Below, piece after piece: positions 1 to 8,476 of a DNA stretch of 20,330 nt. The translations under genes and the position numbers were made by a program. How positions within the stretch are numbered: the stretch's first letter is position 1; every line of letters begins with the position of its first letter. Under the pieces are notes generated by a model. The model searched no databases. It was not told the origin of the DNA and worked only from the letters and a program-made list of their open reading frames with translations. Origin of the DNA: Gemmatimonadota bacterium (GTDB lineage: Bacteria > Gemmatimonadota > Gemmatimonadetes > Longimicrobiales > RSA9); the NCBI GenBank assembly GCA_016207445.1, contig JACQPS010000211.1, forward strand, positions 1 through 20,330, in the 5' to 3' direction.

Positions 1-585
1 GCCGTGGCGCTGGCCGGCATTCCGCTAGCCGTGGCCTCGTCCCGCGACGTGAACGCGGCCAGTGCCGACATTCTGGTCTCGTACAGGAACTTCGGCGAGG
101 TCACGCTCTGGGGCGGCGACCTCGCGATCGAAGCGCTCCTGTCGAATCAGTGGACCGCCGCGGTCAGCGGCTCGTTCGCGAGCGATCATTTCTTCAAGGA
201 CAAGCAAGACACGAACGATGAGATCGTCGCGCTGAACGCGCCCAAGTTCAAGGGCAGCGCGTCGCTGGGGTACCGGAACACCGGGCTGGGCTTCAACGGC
301 GAGATCCGGGTCCGCCACATTGGCGAGTTCCCGGTGAACTCGGCGCCGTTCATCGGCATAAAGTGCATCGTGGGCGAGAAGGGGATCCAGGCCTCGGACG
401 ACGACGAGCCCTGCGTGCAGGCCTACACCCTCGTGGATCTCACGCTGGGCTACCGCCTGCCGATGGTGCGCCGGGTTTCCGCGCAGCTCGCCGTCCAGAA
501 CCTGTTCGACAAGAAGTACCAGAGCTTCCTGGGCGTTCCTGAAATCGGCCGCTTCGGGCTGCTCCGGCTCAACTACCAGTTCTGA
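1..585 (+). CDS. TonB-dependent outer-membrane receptor, C-terminal fragment
   Basis: This is the C-terminal part of an outer-membrane beta-barrel; the reading frame is open at the left edge, so the true start and the plug domain lie outside the window. Alternating polar/hydrophobic strands run to the end. The last segment carries the family's typical 'QNLFDKKYQ' motif (about residues 165-173 of the visible part) and the protein ends in Phe (NYQF), the signal recognised by the BAM machinery. Such receptors import siderophores, cobalamin or glycans using TonB/ExbB energy; the substrate cannot be told from this fragment. Two cysteines 16 residues apart (about residues 122 and 138) sit in a probable extracellular loop and could form a disulfide. 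It is convergent with recN and separated from it by a strong hairpin. An internal GTG at position 4 is not a believable start. Confidence 0.85.
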   Translation, partial: AVALAGIPLAVASSRDVNAASADILVSYRNFGEVTLWGGDLAIEALLSNQWTAAVSGSFASDHFFKDKQDTNDEIVALNAPKFKGSASLGYRNTGLGFNGEIRVRHIGEFPVNSAPFIGIKCIVGEKGIQASDDDEPCVQAYTLVDLTLGYRLPMVRRVSAQLAVQNLFDKKYQSFLGVPEIGRFGLLRLNYQF

Positions 586-602
586 TCGTCCGCGGCGAAA
601 AG

Positions 603-645
603 GCGAGGGGCCGATCCCGTTTCGGGATCGGCCCCTCGCTCTTTC
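603..645. terminator. Bidirectional intrinsic terminator between the TonB receptor gene and recN
   Basis: A perfect 17-bp inverted repeat (arms 603-619 and 623-639, loop TTT) is followed on the + strand by TCTTTCT. On the - strand it is followed by CTTTTC. It sits exactly between two convergent genes, so it can end transcription from both sides, including the long minus-strand gene run that finishes with recN. Confidence 0.8.
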
Positions 646-661
646 TGGCCCACGCGGCGGC

Positions 662-2329
662 TCAGCTGGTCACCGCCGTGAGCAACTCGCGCGCGTGCTC
701 CAGACTCGTCGTGCTCTCCGGATCCCCGCCCAGCATTCTCGCCAGCTCGCGTACGCGTTCCTCGCCGCCGAGCTCCAGCAGGCGGGGAAAGGTCGTCCCC
801 TCGTGCTCGAGCTTCTCGACCAGGAGATGGTGGTGCGCGCGCGAGGCGATCTGCGGGAGGTGGGTGATGACGAAGACCTGATGGCGCTCGGCCACCCGGC
901 GCAGCTCGTCCCCTACCTGCAGCGCGACGCGTCCGCCGATGCCGACATCGATCTCGTCGAAGACGAGCGTGGGGATCCGATCCAGCCGCGCCAGGATGGT
1001 CTTGAGCGCGAGCATGATGCGGGAGAGCTCGCCCCCGGAAGCCACGCGGGCCAGCGCGCGGGCCTCGAAGCCCACGTTGAGGGCGACGCGGAACTCCACT
1101 GTCTCCGCGCCCTCGGCCCCGATGGCATCGAGCGGAGCGAGCGCCAGCTCGAAATGGCCGCCCGCGAGACCGAGCTCCGGCAGGATCTTCATGACCTCGG
1201 CGGCCAGCCGCTCGGCCGCCTTGCGGCGGCGCCGGGTCAGCTTGCCGGCCAGGCCCTCGAGCGCCTGCCGCGCTTCTGCTTCTTCTTGCTCCAGTGTCTG
1301 CCGATCGAGGGCCGCCCCCTCGAGCAGGTCCAGCTCCTCGCGCGCACGCCGCCCGGTGGCGAGCACGTCCTCGAGCGTGGGGCCGTACTTTCCCTTGAGA
1401 CGGAACAGCAGGTCCTGGCGCCGGCGGATCGCATCCAGACGCGCGGGGTCGTGCTCCACCGCGCGGGAGTAGTCTCCCATGCGCCGGCCCAGCTCTTCCA
1501 GGTTGTAATACGCGCTCTCGAGCAGCTCGCGCGCATCGGCCGCCGCGGGATCGATGCGCAGCAGCTGCTCGAGCACGCGCCGCAGCTCGCCCAGCCGGGC
1601 GGTCACCGCCTCTTCGGCCGCGTACAACGCGGAGTACAGTCGTCCGGACAGCTTGACCAGGTCCTCGGAGTGCTCCAAACGCCGGGCCTCATCCTCCAGC
1701 CGTTGGTCCTCGCCTTCCTCGATCCTGGCGCGCTCGATCTCCTCGACCTGAAAACGCAGGAAGTCCGCACGCTGCTCGATCTCGCGGCGGCGCCGGTCCA
1801 GCTCCTCGAGCTGGCGGCGAGCGCGGGAGAGACGCTCGTGGGCGGCGCGCACCTGGGCGGCGAGATCGGCGGCGTCGCCGTAGGCGTCCAGAATCGCGCG
1901 CTGCTCCTCGGCGTGCAGCAGCGTCTGGTGCTCGTGCTGGCCGTGCAGATCGACGAGCTGGCGGCCGAGCGCTCCCAGGAACGAGGTGGTGGCGGGGGAG
2001 CCGTTCACCCACGCGCGATTGCGCCCGCCGACCGCGACTTCGCGCCGCAGCATGAGCAGCCCGTCCTCGGGCTCGAGCGCCTGCTCCGCGAGCAGGCGCT
2101 CGACCTCGGCATTGCCTGCCACGTCGAAGACCCCTTCGACCGTGGCCCGCTCCGCACCCGTGCGCACGAGGTCCGCGGAGGCGCGCTCCCCCAGCAGCAG
2201 CGCGAGCGCGCCCACCACGATGGACTTCCCCGCCCCGGTCTCGCCGGTGAGGACGTTCAGGCCGGGCTCGAGGCGGACGGAGAGCCGTTCAATGATCGCG
2301 TAGTTCTGGATGCGCAACTCGAGCAACAT
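662..2329 (-). CDS. recN: DNA repair protein RecN
   Basis: RecN is an SMC-like ATPase that acts early at DNA double-strand breaks and in recombination. The 555-residue length fits the family. The Walker A motif GETGAGKS is at residues 29-36. A long charged coiled-coil region fills the middle. The ABC signature SGGELS is at 431-436, followed by Walker B (TLVFDEID, about 454-461) and the 'ITHLPQIAS' switch segment (about 488-496). The ATG at 2327-2329 puts the N-terminal beta strand (MLLELRIQNYAIIE) in the usual place. It is the last gene of the minus-strand run, 40 nt after nadK, with only a weak Shine-Dalgarno. I see no LexA-type operator in the short gap, so any SOS control would have to come from further upstream. 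Confidence 0.97.
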   Translation of the reverse strand: MLLELRIQNYAIIERLSVRLEPGLNVLTGETGAGKSIVVGALALLLGERASADLVRTGAERATVEGVFDVAGNAEVERLLAEQALEPEDGLLMLRREVAVGGRNRAWVNGSPATTSFLGALGRQLVDLHGQHEHQTLLHAEEQRAILDAYGDAADLAAQVRAAHERLSRARRQLEELDRRRREIEQRADFLRFQVEEIERARIEEGEDQRLEDEARRLEHSEDLVKLSGRLYSALYAAEEAVTARLGELRRVLEQLLRIDPAAADARELLESAYYNLEELGRRMGDYSRAVEHDPARLDAIRRRQDLLFRLKGKYGPTLEDVLATGRRAREELDLLEGAALDRQTLEQEEAEARQALEGLAGKLTRRRRKAAERLAAEVMKILPELGLAGGHFELALAPLDAIGAEGAETVEFRVALNVGFEARALARVASGGELSRIMLALKTILARLDRIPTLVFDEIDVGIGGRVALQVGDELRRVAERHQVFVITHLPQIASRAHHHLLVEKLEHEGTTFPRLLELGGEERVRELARMLGGDPESTTSLEHARELLTAVTS

Positions 2330-2369
2330 GAGCTCTAGCTAAGCGGGCGGGGCGCGGCGGCGCCATAGC

Positions 2370-3254
2370 TCAACGCGCCCCCTCCCCCTCGATGCCCCAG
2401 GCCAGCTTGCGGCGCAGCGTGGAGAAGAAGCTCTGCCCGGGAAAGCGCACGAGCGGCACGCTGGCCGCCCCCCGGCGCACGACCAGCTTGTCTCCCGCCT
2501 GGAGGGCCTCGCCTTCCTGTCCATCCACGGTGAGCACGAGCTCCTCGCTCGGGGACAGAACCTGAACCGTGATGGTTTCGGTCGCGGGCAGCACGAGCGG
2601 TCGGACGGCGAGCGTGTGTGGGCAAATCGGCGTCGCCAGGATGCATTCGACGGCGGGAACCACGATGGGGCCGCTGGCCGAGAGCGAGTAGGCGGTCGAG
2701 CCGGTGGGCGTGGCGAGGATGATGCCATCGGCGCTGTAGCTGCCGACCTCCTCGGCCGGATCCCCGACGAAGACGGCCAGGCGGATCACGCGCGCGAAGC
2801 CGCCCTTGTGCAGCACGGCGTCATTGAGGGCGACGTAGGCGGCCCCCGGCCGCCGGCCGTTGACGACCCTGGCTTCGAGCGTGAAGCGCTGATCGAGCCA
2901 GAAGTCGCCCGCGAGCAAGCGCTCCAGGGAAACGCGCAGCTCGCCCGGTGCAATGGACGTGAGAAAGCCCAGATATCCCAGGTTCACTCCCAGCACGGGC
3001 GTATGATGCGGCGCGACCAGACGCGCGCCGCGGAGCAGCGTGCCGTCGCCGCCGAAGGTGAGCAGGAGATCGACCGTGTCGGGACGAAACTCACCGGCGC
3101 CGGGCACGAGCGTGCGGAGCGGCTCCTCGGCCGAGAGCTCCAGGTGCTGGGCGTCGGCGAAGTGGCGCACGGTGGCGAGCGCGCTGTCGAGCCCCGGGTA
3201 CCCGGCCCGGCCCACCAGGCCGATGCGGCGAAAGCGGGACGGGACGCCCGCCAT
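2370..3254 (-). CDS. nadK: NAD kinase
   Basis: NAD kinase phosphorylates NAD+ with ATP or polyphosphate to make NADP+ in the cytoplasm. The catalytic GGDGT motif is at about residues 68-72, followed by NLGYLGFLT (about 91-99). The conserved ND pair (about 144-145) and the ATPTGSTAYSLSASGP segment (about 182-197) complete the family signature. The length of about 294 residues is normal. The start is ambiguous: the minus strand reads GTGATG, giving either a GTG at 3255-3257 (4-nt overlap with dxs) or the ATG at 3252-3254 (1-nt overlap). I chose the ATG. Either way it is probably coupled to dxs translation. NADP(H) is needed by the MEP-pathway reductoisomerase, which may explain the link, but that is inference. 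Confidence 0.96.
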   Translation of the reverse strand: MAGVPSRFRRIGLVGRAGYPGLDSALATVRHFADAQHLELSAEEPLRTLVPGAGEFRPDTVDLLLTFGGDGTLLRGARLVAPHHTPVLGVNLGYLGFLTSIAPGELRVSLERLLAGDFWLDQRFTLEARVVNGRRPGAAYVALNDAVLHKGGFARVIRLAVFVGDPAEEVGSYSADGIILATPTGSTAYSLSASGPIVVPAVECILATPICPHTLAVRPLVLPATETITVQVLSPSEELVLTVDGQEGEALQAGDKLVVRRGAASVPLVRFPGQSFFSTLRRKLAWGIEGEGAR

Positions 3255-5170
3255 CACGCCGTTTCCCGTGCCGCGGCCAGACTGCCGGCCTCGGCCAACG
3301 CGCGGGCGCGCGCCGCGATGCCCGGTGGCACGAGTCCCACCTCTTCCAGCTGCTCGCCGCGGTTCGCGTGCTGGATGATCCGGTCCGGCACACCCGCGAC
3401 CTCGAGGTGCAGGCCGCCGCGCCCCAGCCGGGGCGCCAGGTGCGCCGCCAGCGTGGCGCCGAAGCCGTTCACGATGGTGCCTTCCTCGACGGTCAGCAGT
3501 GCCGTGTGCCGGTCGAGTACCCAGGCGAGCGTCGCCTCGTCCCAGGGCTTGAGAAAGCGGCAGTTCACGACCGTCGCATCCAGACCCTCGGCCTCGAGCA
3601 GGCGCGCCGCCTCGAGCGCGGGCAGCACCATGGTGCCGACCGCCAGCAACGCCAGGTCGCGCCCGCGCCGCACCACTTCCCAGGTGCCGTACGCCACCGC
3701 CGGAATCTCGCCGAGCGGTGGCACGGGGGCGGGGACGCTGTCGCGCGGGTAGCGCAGCGAGAACGGCCCGCGCGCCTCCGCCACGCCCAGCCGGAGCAGG
3801 GCGAGCATCTCCGCACCATCCTTGGGTGCGGTCACCGTGAAGTTCGGTACAGCCAGCAGATAGGCGATGTCGTAGAGTCCCATGTGCGTGGGACCGTCGT
3901 TCCCCACCAGGCCGGCCCGGTCCAGCGCGAACACGACCGGAAGGTTCTGCACCGCCACGTCGTGAATGATAGAGTCGTATGCGCGCTGGAGGAACGTCGA
4001 GTAGATCGCGGCGACCGGACGCACCCCTTCCGTCGCCAATCCCGCGGCGAAGGTGACGCCGTGCGCCTCGGCAATGCCCACATCGAAGAAGCGCTCCGGG
4101 TAGGCATCACCAAAGGTCCCGGTCCCGGTTCCACCGGGCATCGCCGCCGTGATCACGACCAGGTCGCGGCGCTCGGCGCCCAGCTCGACCAGCCCTTTCC
4201 CGAACACGTTCGTGTAGGCCGGCAGCGCGCCCTTCTTCTTCGCCATCTCGCCGCTGATCTTGTCGAAGGGTGTGGCGCCATGCCAGACGACCGGGTTCGC
4301 CTCTGCGAGCGGGTACCCCTTGCCTTTGCGGGTCAGCACGTGCACCAGGCGCGGCCCCTTCATCCGCTTGACGCTGGCGAGCGTCGCGACGAGCGCGTCC
4401 AGATCGTGCCCATCCACCGGGCCCACGTAGCGGAAGCCGAGCTCCTTGAACAGCATGCCGGGCACGAGCAGGTTGAGCACGCTCTCCTCGACCTTGCCCG
4501 CCAGCGATTCCATCACCTCGCCAATCGACGACGGCGCCTGTTGCAGCAGGTGCTTCACCTCCTCGCGCACGCGGTTGTAGACCGGGTTCGTCACCACGCG
4601 CGTGAGGTAGCGATGGATCGCACCCACGTTGCGCGAGATCGACATCTCGTTGTCGTTCAGGATGACGATCAGGTCGCGGTCGGTGTGCCCCGCGTTGTTC
4701 AACCCTTCGTAGGCCAGGCCGCAGGTCATGGCGCCGTCGCCGATGACCGCGACGACCTGGAAGTCCTCGCCTTTCAGGTCACGCGCGGTCGCGATCCCGA
4801 GCGCCGCGGCGATGGAGGTGGCCGCGTGGCCGGCGCCGAAGACGTCGTATTCCGATTCTTCCCGGCGCAGGAACCCGGAGGGGCCGTCCTTGAGGCGGAT
4901 GCGCGGAAAGGCGGCATTACGGCCGGTGAGCAGCTTGTGCGGGTAGCCCTGATGTCCCACGTCCCAGAGCAGGCGGTCGCGGGGCGTGTCGAAGACGTAG
5001 TGGAGCGCGATCGTGAGCTCGACCACGCCGAGGCCGGGCGCGAAATGGCCGCCGACCTTGCTGATCACGTCGATCATGCGCTCGCGCAGCTCGCGCGCGA
5101 GCGCCGGCAGCTCCGCCGGCGGGATCTGCCGGAGATCGGCCGGTGATGCGATGCGGTCCAGAAGCGGCAC
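3254..5170 (-). CDS. dxs: 1-deoxy-D-xylulose-5-phosphate synthase
   Basis: This thiamine-diphosphate enzyme condenses pyruvate and glyceraldehyde 3-phosphate, the entry step of the MEP isoprenoid pathway. At 638 residues it is full length. Visible hallmarks are GGHFAPGLGVVELT (about 40-53), WDVGHQGYPHKLLTGR (69-84), and the cofactor motif starting GDGAMTCGLAYEGLNN (144-159). The catalytic-glutamate segment DVGIAEAHGVTFAAGLA lies in the second half, and DRAGLVGNDGPTHMG further on. The start is a GTG at 5168-5170, supported by a GAGGAGGA Shine-Dalgarno just upstream. It follows ispA by 21 nt and overlaps nadK, so two isoprenoid genes and NAD kinase sit in a row. Confidence 0.97.
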   Translation of the reverse strand: MPLLDRIASPADLRQIPPAELPALARELRERMIDVISKVGGHFAPGLGVVELTIALHYVFDTPRDRLLWDVGHQGYPHKLLTGRNAAFPRIRLKDGPSGFLRREESEYDVFGAGHAATSIAAALGIATARDLKGEDFQVVAVIGDGAMTCGLAYEGLNNAGHTDRDLIVILNDNEMSISRNVGAIHRYLTRVVTNPVYNRVREEVKHLLQQAPSSIGEVMESLAGKVEESVLNLLVPGMLFKELGFRYVGPVDGHDLDALVATLASVKRMKGPRLVHVLTRKGKGYPLAEANPVVWHGATPFDKISGEMAKKKGALPAYTNVFGKGLVELGAERRDLVVITAAMPGGTGTGTFGDAYPERFFDVGIAEAHGVTFAAGLATEGVRPVAAIYSTFLQRAYDSIIHDVAVQNLPVVFALDRAGLVGNDGPTHMGLYDIAYLLAVPNFTVTAPKDGAEMLALLRLGVAEARGPFSLRYPRDSVPAPVPPLGEIPAVAYGTWEVVRRGRDLALLAVGTMVLPALEAARLLEAEGLDATVVNCRFLKPWDEATLAWVLDRHTALLTVEEGTIVNGFGATLAAHLAPRLGRGGLHLEVAGVPDRIIQHANRGEQLEEVGLVPPGIAARARALAEAGSLAAARETA

Positions 5171-5191
5171 GTCGTCCTCCTCGGGCTCCGG

Positions 5192-6112
5192 TCAGCGCTC
5201 GCGCTCGGCGGCGAAGCGGGCCAGCGCGACTAGCTCGGGGGTGTCGATCCCGGCTCGCTCGAGCGCCTGCACCGCGGCTTCCGCCTCTGCGCGGGCGCGG
5301 CTGCGGGCCACCTCCAGGCCTAGCACCGCTGGAAAAGTGGACTTGGCGAGCTCGCGATCACGGCCGGCCATCTTTCCCAGGACCTCGGTCTGCCCGCTGG
5401 CGTCGAGCACGTCATCGGCGATCTGGAAGGCGAGGCCGACGGCGCGTCCGTACTCCGTGATCGCCGCGAGCGCGACCCGGCCGGCGCGCGCCGCGAGCGC
5501 TCCCAACCGCAGCGAGGCGACGAGGAGCGCTCCGGTCTTGCGGCGATGGATCGCTTCCAGCGCCGGCAGCTCGACGCTGCGGCCCTCCGCCTGAAGGTCG
5601 AGCAGCTGTCCACCGATCATGCCACCCGCGCCGGCGGCCCGGCAGAGCTCGCCGATGAGCGCAGCGCGCTCGGACGCCGACAGGCCGAGCTCCGCCGCGC
5701 CGCGCTCGACGGTGCGACAGGCGAGCGGGATCAGTGCGGCGCCCGCGAGCGCCGCCCGCGCTTCACCGAACACACGGTGCGTGGTCGCGCGCCCGCGGCG
5801 CAAGTCATCATTGTCCATGCAGGGGAGATCGTCGTGCACCAGCGAGTACGTGTGGATCAGCTCCGTCGCGCAGGCGATGTCACAGCTGCCGGGAGCATCG
5901 GCAGGCCCGCCGCAGGCATGGAACGCGGCCAGGCACAAAAGCGGCCGGAGCCGCTTGCCGTCCCCCTCGAGGGAGTAGACCATCGGCTCGGCCAGAGCGG
6001 GCGGCAGCTCCGTGCGGACCGTCGCGGCGACGCGCCGGAGCGCCTCCTCGACCCGCGGGCGCGCGCGGGTCAGCAGCTCGGGGGCATCCAGCGTCCGGCC
6101 CGCCGTTCTCAC
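5192..6112 (-). CDS. ispA: Short-chain (E)-prenyl diphosphate synthase, FPP/GGPP type
   Basis: This cytoplasmic enzyme elongates DMAPP/GPP with isopentenyl diphosphate. At 306 residues it has the trans-prenyltransferase landmarks: GKRLRPLL (52-59), the first aspartate-rich motif DDLPCMDNDD (94-103), KTGALL (192-197) and the second motif FQIADDVLD (229-237). The first motif has the two-residue insertion typical of bacterial IspA/CrtE-type enzymes. The Tyr-Ser pair 5 and 4 residues upstream of it resembles E. coli IspA, but farnesyl versus geranylgeranyl product cannot be settled from sequence. The start is a GTG at 6110-6112 that overlaps the xseB stop by 4 nt (GTGA). An xseA-xseB-ispA-dxs order is a common conserved block in bacteria. 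Confidence 0.93.
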   Translation of the reverse strand: MRTAGRTLDAPELLTRARPRVEEALRRVAATVRTELPPALAEPMVYSLEGDGKRLRPLLCLAAFHACGGPADAPGSCDIACATELIHTYSLVHDDLPCMDNDDLRRGRATTHRVFGEARAALAGAALIPLACRTVERGAAELGLSASERAALIGELCRAAGAGGMIGGQLLDLQAEGRSVELPALEAIHRRKTGALLVASLRLGALAARAGRVALAAITEYGRAVGLAFQIADDVLDASGQTEVLGKMAGRDRELAKSTFPAVLGLEVARSRARAEAEAAVQALERAGIDTPELVALARFAAERER

Positions 6113-6351
6113 TCGTCCGCCCGCCCCATGGGCTCCAGCGTGATGCCGCCGCCCTCCTGGAGCAGACGCTCGATACGCAGCTCGCTCTGCCGGAGCAGCT
6201 CCTGGGTCGCGCGCAGGTGCCCGATGCCTTCTTCGAACAACGCGAGCGCCTGCTCCAGCTCCAGGTCCTCGCGCTCCAGCGCCGCCACGATCTCCTCCAG
6301 CCGCGCCAGTCGAAACTCCAGCCCGGGCGCCGTGGTCACCTGCTCAGACAC
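6109..6351 (-). CDS. xseB: Exodeoxyribonuclease VII small subunit
   Basis: XseB joins XseA to form exonuclease VII, which degrades single-stranded DNA from both ends. The 80-residue protein has the family pattern: FRLARLEEIVAALEREDLEL, then LALFEEGI and an amphipathic helix (about residues 13-63). The start is a GTG at 6349-6351, 8 nt inside the 3' end of xseA. It is supported by a strong purine-rich Shine-Dalgarno (GAGGAGGGAGGG) just upstream. The frame stays open further 5', but that stretch lies inside xseA and shows no family similarity. It overlaps ispA by 4 nt at its other end. Confidence 0.95.
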   Translation of the reverse strand: MSEQVTTAPGLEFRLARLEEIVAALEREDLELEQALALFEEGIGHLRATQELLRQSELRIERLLQEGGGITLEPMGRADE

Positions 6352-7567
6352 CGGTCCCTCCCTCCTCTGGCCGAATCTGCTCGGCATTGCAGGCCACGCT
6401 GCCATCGGCCACGCGCAGCCGGAAAGCGCCGCCCGGGGTGAAATCTCGTACCCGGCGCAGAATCCTGCCGACCTCGTCGAGCGGCACCGCGTAGCCGCGC
6501 CGGAGCGCGGCCAGCGGCGAGAGCGCCTCCAGCTTGGCGGCCGCGCGCGCCAACCGCTCGTGCCGGCGCTCGACGGCGGCCTGCATCGCCTCGACCAGAT
6601 CACGCTCCAGGCCGGCGGCGGTAGCGCACCCGGTGCCGTGGCGTCGCCGCAGCGAGTGCTCCAGCCGCAGCGTCAACTCCGACAACTGACGGCTCATGAC
6701 GACGCCGTCGGGGACGGCGCGTTCCGCCGCGGCCGTGGGCGTGGGCGCCCGCACGTCCGCGACGAGGTCGGCGATCGTCACATCCACCTCGTGCCCCACC
6801 GCACTGATGACCGGAATCGAGGAGGCGGCGATCGCACGGGCCACGACTTCCTCGTTGAACGCCCACAGGTCCTCCATCGAGCCGCCGCCCCGCCCCACGA
6901 TCAGCACGTCGGCCGCCCGCGCGCGGTTGAACAGCCGGATCGCGCGCGCCAGCTCCTCCGCCGCGCCCTCCCCCTGCACCTTCGCCGGACAGAACACGAC
7001 CCGCGTCCAGGGGGCCCGGCGCTCGATCACGTGCAGGATGTCGTGCAGCGCCGCGCCGACGGGCGAGGTGATCACGCCGACCGTGCCCGGGCAGCGTGGC
7101 AGCGGCCGCTTCCGCTCGGGCGCGAGCACCCCCTCGGCCTCGAGCTTCGCGCGCAGCCGCTCGAAGGCGAGGCGCCACAATCCGCCCGCCTGCTGCGCCT
7201 CGAGCAGGCGCACGACCAGCTGGTACTCGCCCCGCTTCTCGTAGACGGTCAGGCCACCCAGCGCGCGCACCTGCATCCCCTCCTCGGGGTCCGTGGGCAG
7301 CCGTTGCGCGTCGGCGCGAAACATGGCGCAGCGGAGCTGGGCGTACTTGTCCCGCAGCGTGAAGTAGCAGTGGCCGGACGGATGCCGCTTCCAGCCGCTC
7401 ACTTCGCCCCCGACCCAGAGCGGCGGCAGCGAGCCTTCCAGGATCTGGCGGGCGAGTGCGTTCACCTGCGACACCGTGTAGGCCGCGCCGCCGGCCGGCT
7501 CCTCCGCCGGCGGCCGCCGCCCCGGCGCCGGAGCAGGTTGCGCCCCACTGAACAGATCGAGGTTCAT
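6344..7567 (-). CDS. xseA: Exodeoxyribonuclease VII large subunit
   Basis: This is the catalytic subunit of exonuclease VII. A variable Pro/Ala-rich N-terminal tail (about 8-28) precedes the OB-fold DNA-binding domain (about 30-125). The core then shows GVITSPVGAALHDI (164-177), GRGGGSMEDLWAFNEE (225-240) and GHEVDVTIADLVADVRAPTP (258-277), the family's active-site region. At 407 residues it is shorter than the E. coli protein (about 456), with a reduced C-terminal coiled-coil. The ATG at 7565-7567 overlaps the folD stop by 4 nt (ATGA). It overlaps xseB by 8 nt, which fits coupled synthesis of the two subunits. Confidence 0.97.
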   Translation of the reverse strand: MNLDLFSGAQPAPAPGRRPPAEEPAGGAAYTVSQVNALARQILEGSLPPLWVGGEVSGWKRHPSGHCYFTLRDKYAQLRCAMFRADAQRLPTDPEEGMQVRALGGLTVYEKRGEYQLVVRLLEAQQAGGLWRLAFERLRAKLEAEGVLAPERKRPLPRCPGTVGVITSPVGAALHDILHVIERRAPWTRVVFCPAKVQGEGAAEELARAIRLFNRARAADVLIVGRGGGSMEDLWAFNEEVVARAIAASSIPVISAVGHEVDVTIADLVADVRAPTPTAAAERAVPDGVVMSRQLSELTLRLEHSLRRRHGTGCATAAGLERDLVEAMQAAVERRHERLARAAAKLEALSPLAALRRGYAVPLDEVGRILRRVRDFTPGGAFRLRVADGSVACNAEQIRPEEGGTGV

Positions 7568-8460
7568 GGCCGCCCGTCCGCCTCCAGCCGCCGGGCTGCT
7601 TCCAGGGTGTTTCGCAGCAGCATGGTGATGGTCATGGGTCCTACACCGCCGGGCACGGGCGAGATCGCCTCGGCCACCTGCGCGACTTCGTCGAACGCCA
7701 CGTCGCCGACCAGGCGGTAGCCACGTCCCGAGCCCGGGTCGTCCACCCGGTTCACGCCCACATCGATGACCACCGCCCCCGCCCGCACCATGTCCCGCGT
7801 GACGAGCCCCGGCCGACCCACGGCCGCGATCAGAATCTCCGCCTCACGCGTCACCGCCGCCAGGTCGCGCGTCCGGCTGTGCGCCACCGTGACCGTGGCG
7901 TTGCCGCCGCGCCCCGTGCGCAGCAGCAGCAGCGCGAGCGGACGGCCCACAATGTTCGACCGACCCACGATCACCACGCGGCGGCCGGCCGGATCGTACC
8001 CTGAGCGCAGGAGCATCTCGACCACTCCCGCAGGCGTGCACGGGGGCAGCACATCCGGATCCCCCATCGCGAGCCGGCCCACGTTGACCGGGTGAAACCC
8101 GTCCACATCCTTGGCGACGTCGACCCGCTCCAGCACCCGCCTCGTAGCGATCTGCGCCGGCAGCGGCAACTGGACCAGAATACCGTGCACCCTGGGGTCG
8201 GCGTTGAGCTGCTCCACCAGCCGCAGCAGGTCCGCCTCGGCCACGGTCTCCGGCAGGTCGATGCGCGCCGAGTAGAAGCCGGCGGCGGCCGCCGCCTTCT
8301 CCTTCATGCGCACGTAGACCTCGCTGGCGGGATGGTTGCCGACAAGAACGGCGGCGAGTCCCGGGGCGCGCCCCGCGCGCTCCCGGAACCGCGCCGCCTC
8401 GGCGGCGATCTCCGCCCGCATGGTCTCGCTCAGCTCGGTCCCGCTGATGATCCGCGCCAT
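7564..8460 (-). CDS. folD: Bifunctional methylenetetrahydrofolate dehydrogenase/cyclohydrolase
   Basis: FolD interconverts 5,10-methylene-THF, methenyl-THF and 10-formyl-THF in the cytoplasm, using NADP. The 298-residue protein has the catalytic Tyr-x3-Lys (Y49 and K53 in YVRMK). It also has VQLPLP, the DVDGFHPVNVGRL loop, PCTPAGV, the nucleotide-binding VVIVGRSNIVGRP and the C-terminal VPGGVGPMT signature. The ATG at 8458-8460 is 16 nt after the rny stop and overlaps xseA at the other end. The Shine-Dalgarno is weak (AGG), so read-through coupling from rny is likely. The folD-xseA adjacency is widespread in bacteria. Confidence 0.97.
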   Translation of the reverse strand: MARIISGTELSETMRAEIAAEAARFRERAGRAPGLAAVLVGNHPASEVYVRMKEKAAAAAGFYSARIDLPETVAEADLLRLVEQLNADPRVHGILVQLPLPAQIATRRVLERVDVAKDVDGFHPVNVGRLAMGDPDVLPPCTPAGVVEMLLRSGYDPAGRRVVIVGRSNIVGRPLALLLLRTGRGGNATVTVAHSRTRDLAAVTREAEILIAAVGRPGLVTRDMVRAGAVVIDVGVNRVDDPGSGRGYRLVGDVAFDEVAQVAEAISPVPGGVGPMTITMLLRNTLEAARRLEADGRP

Positions 8461-8476
8461 GCGCGCCTGGCTGTCA

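Noticed and set aside
695..2338. Open frame of about 547 codons opposite recN
   Set aside because: It is antisense to a clear, full-length RecN and has no recognisable domain; high GC content makes long stop-free shadow frames common.
3368..7720. Long + strand open frames opposite dxs (3368-5146) and ispA-xseB-xseA (5546-7720)
   Set aside because: They mirror well-supported minus-strand genes and read as Arg/Ala/Gln-rich sequence without motifs.
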